DNA of 51,897 bases, from the NCBI RefSeq assembly GCF_004803405.1, contig NZ_SSXI01000094.1, forward strand, positions 1 to 51,897, given 5' to 3'. Position numbers and translations under genes: made by a program. Below, one piece after another: positions 16,034 through 23,498 of the stretch (positions are counted from its first letter, which is position 1; each line of letters opens with the position of its first letter). The stretch comes from Nocardioides sp. (GTDB lineage Bacteria; Actinomycetota; Actinomycetes; Propionibacteriales; Nocardioidaceae). The notes under the pieces are model-generated. The model was given only the letters and a program-made list of their open reading frames with translations. It did no database searches and had not been told where the DNA came from.

Positions 16034-17270
16034 GCCCCGAAAGCCCGCTGAGCAGACCACCTCGCCGATCTACCGCGGCGCCGACGGCAGCTGGCACGCC
16101 CGGGTGACGATGGGGCGTCGACCCGATGGCACCACCGATCGCCGACACCTCCAGCGGCGTACCAAGACCGAGCTTCGCGACGCCGTCCGGGAGCTCGAGC
16201 ACCGCCGCGACACCGAGGGCTACACCTGGACCCAAGGTGACCCCACCCTTGGCGACTGGCTCGAGCACTGGCTCAGCGCCGTCCTGCCGATGACCGTGCG
16301 GTGGAAGACGCTGTCCACCTACCGCAGCCAGATCCGGCTCCACGTCCTGCCGACCCTCGGCAACTGGCGGATGAGCGAGATCCAGCCCGAGCACCTGGAG
16401 GAGCACTACCGCCGGATGCAGTCCGACGGCCACTCCACCCACACCATCCGCGCCGTCCACCGCGTCCTGCGCTCCGCCTTGAACGAGGCAGTACGCCGCC
16501 GGCGGCTCGCCGCCAACCCGGCACTCATCGCCCGCCCGCCGCGTGGTGAGGACGTCGAGGTGGAGCCGCTGTCGATCGAGGAGAGTCGCCGCGTCCTCGC
16601 CGCGGCCCAGGCGACGCTCCATCCCGCGCGGTGGTCGATCGCTCTTTCTCTCGGCCTCCGGCAGGGCGAGGCACTCGGACTGCTCTGGGCCGACGTCGAC
16701 CTCGACGACGGCGTGCTGCGGGTCCGCCGCTCGGTTCAGCGGCACACGTGGGAACACGGCTGCCCAGTCGTCGACGGCTCGCCGTCGTGCGGTCGCAAGC
16801 GTGGCGCCGAGTGCGCCCTCCGCACCGGCGGCGGGCTGCTCCTGGTCGAGCCGAAGACGAAGGCGTCCAAGCGGACCATCGTGCTGCCGCAACCACTGGT
16901 CGATGAGCTGCGCTCCCACCGCGCCGGCGTCAACCGCCGCCGGCTCGCCGCCGGCGAGAGCTGGGACAGCACGCATGACCTGGTGTTCCCTGCAGCCAGC
17001 GGTGGCCTGATCGACCCGTCGCGTGACCACACCGAGTGGAAGGCCCTGCTGAAGCGAGCCGACGTCCGCGAGGTGCGCCTGCACGACGCCCGGCACACCG
17101 CCGCGACCCTTCTGTTGCTGCAGAACGTCGACATCCGCACCGTCATGTCGATCATGGGCTGGACCGAGATGGCCACCGCCCAGCGCTACACCCACGCCGT
17201 CGACGAACTCCGCCGCCGCGCGGCGCGCCAGATGGGCGCGCTTCTCTGGGACCAGCAAGCCGGCACCTAG
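16026..17270 (+). CDS. int: Tyrosine recombinase (phage-type integrase)
   Basis: A 414-aa site-specific recombinase. Residues 1-70 are an arm-binding domain (SWHARVTMGRRPDGTTDRRH), 72-160 a SAM-like core-binding domain and 180-400 the catalytic domain. Catalytic residues are Arg212 (LGLRQGEALGLLWADV), His353 and Arg356 (LHDARHTAA), Trp379 (IMGWTEMA) and nucleophile Tyr388 (AQRYTH). A Cys-containing insert at 241-270 is common in actinobacterial integrases. It would integrate the element into the tRNA-Arg 3' end. The frame is intact, so the element may still be active. Confidence 0.95.
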   Translation: MARPRKPAEQTTSPIYRGADGSWHARVTMGRRPDGTTDRRHLQRRTKTELRDAVRELEHRRDTEGYTWTQGDPTLGDWLEHWLSAVLPMTVRWKTLSTYRSQIRLHVLPTLGNWRMSEIQPEHLEEHYRRMQSDGHSTHTIRAVHRVLRSALNEAVRRRRLAANPALIARPPRGEDVEVEPLSIEESRRVLAAAQATLHPARWSIALSLGLRQGEALGLLWADVDLDDGVLRVRRSVQRHTWEHGCPVVDGSPSCGRKRGAECALRTGGGLLLVEPKTKASKRTIVLPQPLVDELRSHRAGVNRRRLAAGESWDSTHDLVFPAASGGLIDPSRDHTEWKALLKRADVREVRLHDARHTAATLLLLQNVDIRTVMSIMGWTEMATAQRYTHAVDELRRRAARQMGALLWDQQAGT

Positions 17271-17491
17271 AGGGACACCGGACAGCGGCGCCGGTACGGG
17301 ACAGAGGCGGACGCCAATCCGGGCGCCGACCGCCACCCTCGACAGCGAGAGTTGCTACGCGGGCGGTGCTCGATGGCCGTCGCGTGCTGTGACGTTTGCC
17401 AACGCCGAGCTCTGCATTCACATACGCTTCAGCGGCGGCTAGGTTCGTGCAGCGGCTGACAGCCGCTGACGACGGGAAGCACTGGAGCGCG

Positions 17492-18820
17492 ATGGCGAAC
17501 GAACTGACGACGGAGACTCGCCGCACCGGAAACCTGATCGACTTCGATCCAGACACTCCTCACGTGCACGTGACGCTGGAACGGTCTACGGACGGAATCA
17601 GCGTCACTGTGCCGTGGTCCGGTGAAGACAGCCCCTACCCGGCTTGGTTCGGCACAGATGGGTCTTGGCGGCGGACGAAGAGCGAGGGCAGGGCGCCGAG
17701 AAGCGTCCCAAAGCGGCTCCTTTTCCAGGACTCGCATGGCTCCGTAATGCTGATCGGATGCTGGGCCCGCGGGTTCCACTCCACCATCGACGGTCCCGGG
17801 AGTGGAACCGTTTGGTCGCGCGCAGCGATTCTCGGTGTGGACGCCGACGTCGATTTCGATCGACCACACGGCCTGCAGACCGAGATCTCGGGTCTACGCG
17901 ACTGGCTCAAAGTGACCTCATGGTCAGAAGAGACCGACTGGGAGGAGAACGGTTTAGTCGCCAGGATCCACTCCCTCCGGGCACCCATGATTGAGATCGG
18001 CACATTCAACGGGATCTCCTTCGAGTTCCGGCAGTCCTGGCAGATCGTTCCCGATGACGGACGGGACCGGATCGTTCTGCTCGACCTCGTGCGCGCTTGC
18101 TCGCGCGGTACCGAGCCGGTGTTGTGGGAGGAGCACTTGGAGCTCCACCGAGCAGTCCGTGACCTCTTAGTGCTCTCCAGGTGGCGGAACGAGTCGTGCG
18201 TCGCGGTTCGTGCCCACCGTGAGGACGACCCACTCCGCACGCTGGACGGGAAGGAACGCGGAGGTCAGTGGCGCGACGTGATCGTTCCCGACGACGACCG
18301 CGAACCACCGCCAATCGGCTACCGCTCGCACCTGATCGAATACCAAGACCTCGGGCCTGCCGGGATCGCGCGCTGGATCGACCTCCGGAACGAGTTCGCA
18401 CGTGCGCTGGACCCGGTGATCACGGGCATCGATCTCGACGCGACGGCCAACACGCTCCTCGCACATACCGGGCCTGGCATTGAGGCTCTCGGCTACCTGC
18501 TGATGCTCCGTGACGGGGCCGCGCCGAGGCGGGCGGCGCGTGCGATTCTTCGCGAGCGCCTTGAGCGAGTCCTGGCCGATATCGACGAGACCGTGCCGTT
18601 CGACGGCGCCACCTGGGTTAGCAAGACTGTCGAGACATATAACGGGCTCAAACACGCCAACCGGCAGGCACCATATGAGGTCGACGTCGCCAATGCGTGG
18701 CGCGAGTGCGTCCTAGCCGTTCGCGCATGGGTCGCGCTCGAGCTCGGAGTGCCCGCAGAACAGGTGACAGCCAGGTTGAAGAATGACCCTCATCGCCATC
18801 CCTACAGGCGGCGCACCTAG
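17492..18820 (+). CDS. ApeA-like HEPN anti-phage protein
   Basis: A 442-aa protein that resembles ApeA, a HEPN-domain abortive-infection protein. Residues 10-250 match the ApeA N-terminal region (KRLLFQDSHGSVMLIGCW; AAILGVDADVDFDRP; LRDWLKVTSW). Residues 290-425 are a helical HEPN-type domain with the motif YNGLKHANR; His388 is the likely catalytic histidine of the RNase-like motif. In that family, phage infection triggers RNA cleavage that stops growth. The ATG at 17492 has GGAG 5 nt upstream; an upstream in-frame start near 17396 is less likely. Codon use is less GC-biased than in flanking genes, a sign of transfer. The 3' end overlaps the candidate attR. Confidence 0.75.
   Translation: MANELTTETRRTGNLIDFDPDTPHVHVTLERSTDGISVTVPWSGEDSPYPAWFGTDGSWRRTKSEGRAPRSVPKRLLFQDSHGSVMLIGCWARGFHSTIDGPGSGTVWSRAAILGVDADVDFDRPHGLQTEISGLRDWLKVTSWSEETDWEENGLVARIHSLRAPMIEIGTFNGISFEFRQSWQIVPDDGRDRIVLLDLVRACSRGTEPVLWEEHLELHRAVRDLLVLSRWRNESCVAVRAHREDDPLRTLDGKERGGQWRDVIVPDDDREPPPIGYRSHLIEYQDLGPAGIARWIDLRNEFARALDPVITGIDLDATANTLLAHTGPGIEALGYLLMLRDGAAPRRAARAILRERLERVLADIDETVPFDGATWVSKTVETYNGLKHANRQAPYEVDVANAWRECVLAVRAWVALELGVPAEQVTARLKNDPHRHPYRRRT
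18798..18810 (+). repeat. Candidate attR core
   Basis: An exact 13-bp copy of the tRNA-Arg 3' end (ATCCCTACAGGCG). It lies inside the last codons of the ApeA-like gene, encoding part of its HPYRRRT tail. Confidence 0.5.
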
Positions 18821-19003
18821 GGGACCGTCCGTCCGGAACTCACAGTGGCGCACTGCGTTGCTTCTACTTCAAACCCCCGCATGAGGGAGAGCCCGACGAG
18901 CGAGGAAACCACTGCCAGATCTGGATGCATGCCGCGATAAGCGTCCATCAACCCTGCGTCCTTCGGCCGCGTCACGGCACGCAGTTCGATCCGACATCCG
19001 CAC

Positions 19004-21145
19004 CTAGTCCACCTCAATCGTCTCGCCGAGCCCGTCGAGTGATCGGGCGAGGGTCAAGAGCTTGGCTTGGACGAGCGCTGGATCATCGATCAACTGAAAC
19101 GCCGGTGGACGTCCGCGATCTGCCTGTATGTGACGGACTGCGTTCACCAGCGGGTGTTGAAGCAACCCGAGGACGGCTTCTATATCCTTCGGGTGGGGTC
19201 GCGCCCCCGTACTTCCTTCGCGTGCAATCAGGTAGATCTGGTCACTCGTTAGCGCGCCATGTGTCACGTCGTCCGTGTCTCGCGCTTCCTCTGCAAGCAC
19301 GGTGACAATCTGCGCAAGGAGGTTCGTGCGGCGGTCGGTAGCCGACCATCTCGACTCCACTTCTCGACGGTCTTCGTCTCTGAGGGAAACGAGGCCGAGG
19401 TAGTGGTGAGTCGAAAGCGGCGTTCGGGCGTGGCGCGCCAAGGCCCCAGCGAGCTCGTCCGTCGTCAGAAGGGCCACGTGGTTCTGTTCTGCGCGCTTTC
19501 GCACCCGGCCGGTGTCGAAGCTTGGGCCAACTAGAACGACGTGATCGGCCCGATGTTGGGCCTGGTGCTCGCGCAGCGTGTCAAACGAAACGGCACCCTC
19601 GTTGACCGTGCCCGATCGCGCCGACTTCGCATCGACGATGACGCGGACGGGCTTGAGATCCGAGTTGTTCGTCGTCGCGAGGACATCCGTCTTTCCTCCG
19701 CCGCCAATGTGCCGCGCCTCGAACCCTAGGAACTCGAAGGCGTTTGCCGCGGCCCGCTCCAACCGTACGGGGTTGTCTGAGTCAGTTCCGGCGCTGACTA
19801 GCTCCCGGCAGATTTCCCATGCCACGTGCATCGGCCCTGGCTGGTCGAACCCTCCCGTCGAGGCTGGCTCGCGACGCCCTTCTGATCCGGGCTCGTCTGC
19901 GGGAGTCTGTAGCGGCACTCTCGCCACGACTTCCTCGCCCAGCGGCGTGGCCTGGTAGCGCCAGTTCGCCCGCTCGACGATGAGACCAGCCGCCTTGAGG
20001 ATCTGGAGGCGCGTTCGGACGCCGCCTGCGTCTGGGCGTGGCAGCCCGTAGAAGTCGACGGCAGCACGTGCTAGGTCGGGCGCGCGGTCGCACTCCCTCA
20101 GCATCGGAATGATCTCCAGAACGAAGAGGTAGCGAGCGTGCACTACGAGCGCGAGATCAAGCGGATCTGCCGTTTCGAGCCAGGCGCGGGCGGGGGCGGT
20201 TGGCTCGTAGTCGTTCAACGATGTCTGCACGATCAGCCCGGACCTTGTGAGGGTCGTAAGGACTGCTCCAAATGAGGATTCGCTGACACCGAACCGCTGC
20301 GCCGCGAACGCCAGTAGCTCCGCCTTCGTCGACGACGGTGAAGCGGCATTGACGAGTGCCTGCAGCGCATCTACGACCGTGGCCTCTCCCTTGCCGCGCG
20401 GTACGTACCCTAAGACCGGGTTTCGAGCCGCGAGCGCCTCTGGAGTAAGCGCACCGAGCAGGCCGGCGATGGCTGGCGGTGGTTCCGCTATGTCGACCGG
20501 CTGACGAGTGTCGGAGCATTCGGCGGCGATCCTTGGCCCATCGATTTCGAGACCCTTCGCAAGCGCTTCACCCTGCTGGGTGATCGCCAACAGTGTGGAG
20601 CTCCGATACTCAACAGCTCTCATGCACGAGAGCCAGGTCACGCGGCGGCGCGTCTGGTCGAGCGTGGTCCACGCAAGGTCGTACCGATCCCTTGCTACTT
20701 CCATGAGGTCTCGCACGGATAGCGGTCCGTCTTGAAGTGCATGTAACAGCTCGCCCACGTATCGGACGTGGCGATGGAATATCGCCAGCAGCGCCGCATC
20801 GCTATTAGATTCGAGCCAGGACAATGCCTCTGCAGTGACGGCGGCGTGGTCACGGTCGAGCTTTTGAACGAATCCCGCAGTCGACAGTTGCTTCAATGCG
20901 TCGCGAAGCGAACGCTCCTGCCCGGTCCCATCAGTGACGGTTGCGGTTAGCAAACCATCGTTCGCCAGCAGGGCTTGCAGCAACTCGCGCAAGATCGCGA
21001 TCTGGTTCGGCCCTCCACCAGGTAGGTACGGCATGGCCGAAAGGCGCGACGCCCAAGGCAGCGGCCGGACCGGCCGGCCGCCGTCAATCGGGTCGTCACC
21101 GCCGTCAAAGCCCTTTGGGATGCCTTCCATGAGATCATCATGCAT
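19004..21145 (-). CDS. Solitary FokI-like nuclease with duplicated winged-helix modules
   Basis: A 713-aa protein. Residues about 90-205 and 300-415 are related repeats with winged-helix character (compare SWLESNSDAALLAIFHRHVR with AWLETADPLDLALVVHARYL). Residues about 440-580 are a PD-(D/E)XK nuclease closely resembling the FokI cleavage domain: RHIGGGGKTD (Asp487), VRVIVDAKSARSG (Asp505, Lys507), VVLVGPSF and VALLTTDELAG. Residues 580-713 are another helical region. No methyltransferase gene is near, so a classical restriction-modification role is doubtful; an anti-phage nuclease is inferred. The ATG at 21145 is uncertain, with GTG at 21163 and ATG at 21130 possible. Codon use is less GC-rich than the chromosome. 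Confidence 0.72.
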   Translation of the reverse strand: MHDDLMEGIPKGFDGGDDPIDGGRPVRPLPWASRLSAMPYLPGGGPNQIAILRELLQALLANDGLLTATVTDGTGQERSLRDALKQLSTAGFVQKLDRDHAAVTAEALSWLESNSDAALLAIFHRHVRYVGELLHALQDGPLSVRDLMEVARDRYDLAWTTLDQTRRRVTWLSCMRAVEYRSSTLLAITQQGEALAKGLEIDGPRIAAECSDTRQPVDIAEPPPAIAGLLGALTPEALAARNPVLGYVPRGKGEATVVDALQALVNAASPSSTKAELLAFAAQRFGVSESSFGAVLTTLTRSGLIVQTSLNDYEPTAPARAWLETADPLDLALVVHARYLFVLEIIPMLRECDRAPDLARAAVDFYGLPRPDAGGVRTRLQILKAAGLIVERANWRYQATPLGEEVVARVPLQTPADEPGSEGRREPASTGGFDQPGPMHVAWEICRELVSAGTDSDNPVRLERAAANAFEFLGFEARHIGGGGKTDVLATTNNSDLKPVRVIVDAKSARSGTVNEGAVSFDTLREHQAQHRADHVVLVGPSFDTGRVRKRAEQNHVALLTTDELAGALARHARTPLSTHHYLGLVSLRDEDRREVESRWSATDRRTNLLAQIVTVLAEEARDTDDVTHGALTSDQIYLIAREGSTGARPHPKDIEAVLGLLQHPLVNAVRHIQADRGRPPAFQLIDDPALVQAKLLTLARSLDGLGETIEVD

Positions 21146-21477
21146 GCTCCGGAGCAGCCACACCGGTGGTCACTTCGCAACTGCCAGAAGTGCTGCGGGA
21201 TTCTGAAGGCCTCCTTGCGAGTCGCCCGAGTCCGAGCGGCGTTACGTCATTCCGTCAGTGCATCTCCTGCGAAGGCCAATCGATCGCTGCGATCGTTCTA
21301 ATAGCGCTTGGATCCTCGGCACCCTGATCGGTTCCGACCCGGGCGACGGTGGGAGACACCGCCCGTCGCGCGAGCGACCTGACCGCTTACTGGAAAGGCC
21401 GCCTCGACGCCGGACGCCTGCAGTCGTCGCCACCCAGCCCGCACGTGCACGGCGCGCCAGGAAGCGTTGAGACTGAA
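21146..21477. other. Gene-free stretch between nuclease gene and cassette
   Basis: About 330 bp with no frame showing recognisable protein and no clear RNA. It presumably holds the promoter of the minus-strand nuclease gene, but no convincing -35/-10 pair was seen. Confidence 0.4.
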
Positions 21478-21520
21478 GTGCCACACACCTGGTGCATTGT
21501 CGGTTGAGTTTCGTCCGGCG
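21478..21520 (-). repeat. Left 43-bp inverted repeat of cassette
   Basis: The reverse complement of this stretch matches 22383-22425 at 36 of 43 positions. The outer end reads GTGCCACACACCT inward from the left and is mirrored exactly at the other side; the inner 15 bp (CGCCGGACGAAACTC on the opposite strand) are also identical. Confidence 0.75.
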
Positions 21521-21526
21521 TAATCG

Positions 21527-21871
21527 TCAGCGACGCCAGCGGGTCGGGAGGCTGGGCCGACGGAGGCGAACCAGTTCGTCGGCGACGCTGCTCCACTTCG
21601 CGTCGTCCAGCGCTCCTCGGGTGTCGCGGTCGGCGAGCTCGCGCAGGATGCGGCGGCAGGCGCTGGGGGAGTCGAGGACGGCGCGTACGTGCTCGTCGAG
21701 ACTTGCGGCTTCCTTGATGAACGTGATGGCAGTGTGGCCGGCTTCTGCGGCTCTTCGTTCCTCGGATGCCAGTCGGCGGCACGTGCTGCTGCACCATCGT
21801 CGGGGACGGCCCGCCGTGGGTGGATCGGAGACCTGGAACGGCTTTCCGCAGCGGGGGCAGGGCTTGATCAT
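21527..21871 (-). CDS. Small zinc-finger protein of mobile-element type
   Basis: A 114-aa protein of unknown function. The N-terminus is a treble-clef-like zinc site, CPRCGKPF (Cys4, Cys7) followed by RRWCSSTCRRLASEER, giving a Cx2C...Cx3C set. The rest is helical (AITFIKEAASLDEHVRAVL; ILRELADRDTRG). The ATG at 21871 overlaps the stop of the upstream HTH gene (ATGA), so the pair is translationally coupled. Similar pairs occur in actinobacterial phages and integrative elements. Nucleic-acid binding is inferred from the zinc finger. Confidence 0.65.
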   Translation of the reverse strand: MIKPCPRCGKPFQVSDPPTAGRPRRWCSSTCRRLASEERRAAEAGHTAITFIKEAASLDEHVRAVLDSPSACRRILRELADRDTRGALDDAKWSSVADELVRLRRPSLPTRWRR

Positions 21872-22239
21872 TGGTCGCGCTCCAGCGCGAGAGTCCACTC
21901 GACCACGGTGTGGGGATGCCAGCGCAGGTGCTTGCCGACACGGAAGCCCTTGGGACCGTTGCCGGTGTGTCGCCAGGCGTAGAGCGTCTGCCTGGGTACG
22001 CCGAGGTAGGCGGCGACGCGAGCGGCGTCCCAGAGGTCCTGAATGTCGAGCTCTGGGTGGATCGCTTGCGCTGTTGGCGGAGTGGTCGTCGGCGGTTGCG
22101 GCTGCCCCTGCGACTTGGTGCGCGCTGCTGCCTTGGTGGCGCGTGATTGGTGGCGCCGGGCCCCATCAGGGCGGTCTGTGGACGGTATTTCCTCGTCCCA
22201 GAGGCCCGGTTGCTCTCGCCCGTTCTTGTCGCCGTTCAT
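21868..22239 (-). CDS. Excisionase-like HTH protein
   Basis: A 123-aa protein. The first 60 residues are polar and probably disordered (Thr/Pro/Gln-rich). Residues 68-120 form an AlpA/excisionase-type helix-turn-helix: DLWDAARVAAYLGVPRQTLY, then AWRHTGNGPKGFRVGKHLRW, ending in VVEWTLALERDQ. It may bind the flanking inverted repeats. The ATG at 22239 (MNGDKNG) is chosen; an in-frame upstream start at 22290 would add 17 basic residues. Its stop overlaps the start of the zinc-finger gene. Confidence 0.7.
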   Translation of the reverse strand: MNGDKNGREQPGLWDEEIPSTDRPDGARRHQSRATKAAARTKSQGQPQPPTTTPPTAQAIHPELDIQDLWDAARVAAYLGVPRQTLYAWRHTGNGPKGFRVGKHLRWHPHTVVEWTLALERDQ

Positions 22240-22382
22240 GGTCTTCGGTCTCCGTTGCGTTGGTGTTCGACGTTCGTCGTCAGTCACCAAAGGCGCAGTG
22301 GAGGGGCGCAGCGATCAATTTGTCCGATTACAACGTCGAACCGGCGAGGAGCGCGCCGCTGTCTGCGCAGGGGACGCGATTT

Positions 22383-22425
22383 CGCCGGACGAAACTCTGC
22401 CGCAGATGCAAGAGGTGTGTGGCAC
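22383..22425 (+). repeat. Right 43-bp inverted repeat of cassette
   Basis: Partner of the repeat at 21478-21520; the inner 15 bp and outer 13 bp are identical, with mismatches confined to the middle. Read as codons, both copies would give PDET-x-P-x-M-x-x-VCGTS. Confidence 0.75.
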
Positions 22426-22706
22426 ATCGTCGGTCGCGTGAAATCGGGGGGACGCAGAGGGGTGTCGGTGACGGTTCTGACGTCGTGGGCGGGTCGGGTG
22501 GCTGCTGAGGTCACAGGAGGGTCTTGAAAGGTCATTCCGGTTGAGCACGCGGTAGGTGTCGTTGCTGCGCTCGGCGGTGGGGCCAGCCTCGTGGCGGGCT
22601 TGGTAGCGCGGTGCCTGGAGTCGTGCGGTGCTGGAGGGATCGGTGCGGTCGCGGTCGCGCACTCGATCCTGGTCTCTGCCTGGCACAGGCTATCCACACG
22701 CTCTGG
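22426..22706. other. Gene-free stretch at the end of the island
   Basis: About 280 bp between the cassette and the enoyl-CoA hydratase gene. On the minus strand a short frame contains ERSNDTYRVLNRNDL, which might be the end of a lost replication-type gene, but this is not secure. Confidence 0.35.
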
Positions 22707-23498
22707 CTAGCGATGGCGTGTGGCGAGTTCGCGCAGTTGATCGACCTGAGCCATCCGCTCGCCGAGCCGTTGCTCTTCGCTGCCTCGATGAGGGGCCTGT
22801 TGCAGGAGCGCCTTGATCGCTCGCACTGCGCTCGGGCCGTGAGCGGTGAGCGATCGGACCGCAGCTGTCACGGCGTCGTCGAGTGCATGGGGCGGCACGA
22901 CCGACTGGACCAGGCCGATGCAGTGCGCCTCTGCAGCTTTCACCATGCGTGCCGACGCGCAGATCTCCAGTGCCCGCCCGTAGCCGACCGCTTCGACCAG
23001 TGGCTTGGTTCCGCCGAGGTCGGGCACGAGTCCCAGTGCGGGCTCCTTCATGCAGAACTGCGCGTCCTCGGTGGCGATCCTCTGGTCGCAAGCCAGTGCG
23101 AGCTGGAACCCTGCACCGATGGCGTGTCCGTTGACTGCTGCGATGGAGATGAACTTGGGGTCAGCGAGCAGAGCGAACGCCTGTTGGTAGTCCCCGATCT
23201 GGTCGACGATCTCCTGGTCACTCTTCTGCACGATGGCAACCAGGCTGCCTTCCTGGTCGACCTGCGCGGGATCGAGAAGGGCGAGGTCCAGCCCCGCAGA
23301 GAACGTTCCGCCGTTTCCGCGGACCACGACGATCCGGACCGCGTCATCAAGGGATGCGAGGAACTGCGCCATCGCCGCCCACATCGCAGGGCGCTGTGCG
23401 TTGCGGACCGAGGGGCGGTTGAGGGCGATGGTGGCCACGGGGCCGTCCACTTCGCATTCCACGTCACTGGTGATCGGCGTGTCGCACGGCGACGTCAT
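22707..23498 (-). CDS. Enoyl-CoA hydratase/isomerase family protein
   Basis: A 263-aa crotonase-fold protein. The oxyanion-hole segments are NGGTFSAGLDLALL and AAVNGHAIGAGFQLALACD; EPALGLVPDLGGTKPLVEAVG follows. The family hydrates or isomerises enoyl-CoA thioesters. At position GLVPDLGG an aspartate replaces the usual glycine-rich stretch, and Glu164-type residues cannot be assigned securely, so the exact reaction is open. The ATG at 23498 overlaps the stop of the aldehyde dehydrogenase gene, making a two-gene operon controlled from the palindrome at 25468. Confidence 0.88.
   Translation of the reverse strand: MTSPCDTPITSDVECEVDGPVATIALNRPSVRNAQRPAMWAAMAQFLASLDDAVRIVVVRGNGGTFSAGLDLALLDPAQVDQEGSLVAIVQKSDQEIVDQIGDYQQAFALLADPKFISIAAVNGHAIGAGFQLALACDQRIATEDAQFCMKEPALGLVPDLGGTKPLVEAVGYGRALEICASARMVKAAEAHCIGLVQSVVPPHALDDAVTAAVRSLTAHGPSAVRAIKALLQQAPHRGSEEQRLGERMAQVDQLRELATRHR

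Larger units (their letters stand above)
15558..18810. mobile_element. Small integrative element in tRNA-Arg carrying an anti-phage gene
   Basis: The stretch runs from the tRNA-Arg 3' end to a 13-bp copy of that end. It contains a terminator, an excisionase gene, an integrase gene and one cargo gene that resembles ApeA. Excisionase and integrase overlap, as in actinobacterial integrative elements. No replication or transfer gene is present, so it would depend on another element for spread. The right boundary is the uncertain part because the repeat is short; the island may instead extend to about 22.7 kb. Confidence 0.6.
21478..22425. mobile_element. 948-bp inverted-repeat cassette with HTH and zinc-finger genes
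   Basis: Two 43-bp inverted repeats enclose two overlapping minus-strand genes. One encodes an excisionase-like HTH protein, the other a small zinc-finger protein. No transposase is encoded and no target duplication is visible at the ends, so how it moves, if it does, is unknown. The placement inside an accessory island supports mobility. Confidence 0.5.

Noticed and set aside
21470..22432. Target-site duplication at the inverted-repeat cassette
   Set aside because: Flanking bases (TGAA on the left, ATCG on the right) do not match, so transposition by a standard mechanism is not shown.
22315..22686. Possible replication-protein tail on the minus strand (ERSNDTYRVLNRNDL)
   Set aside because: Too short and without a firm family match; it also crosses the right inverted repeat.
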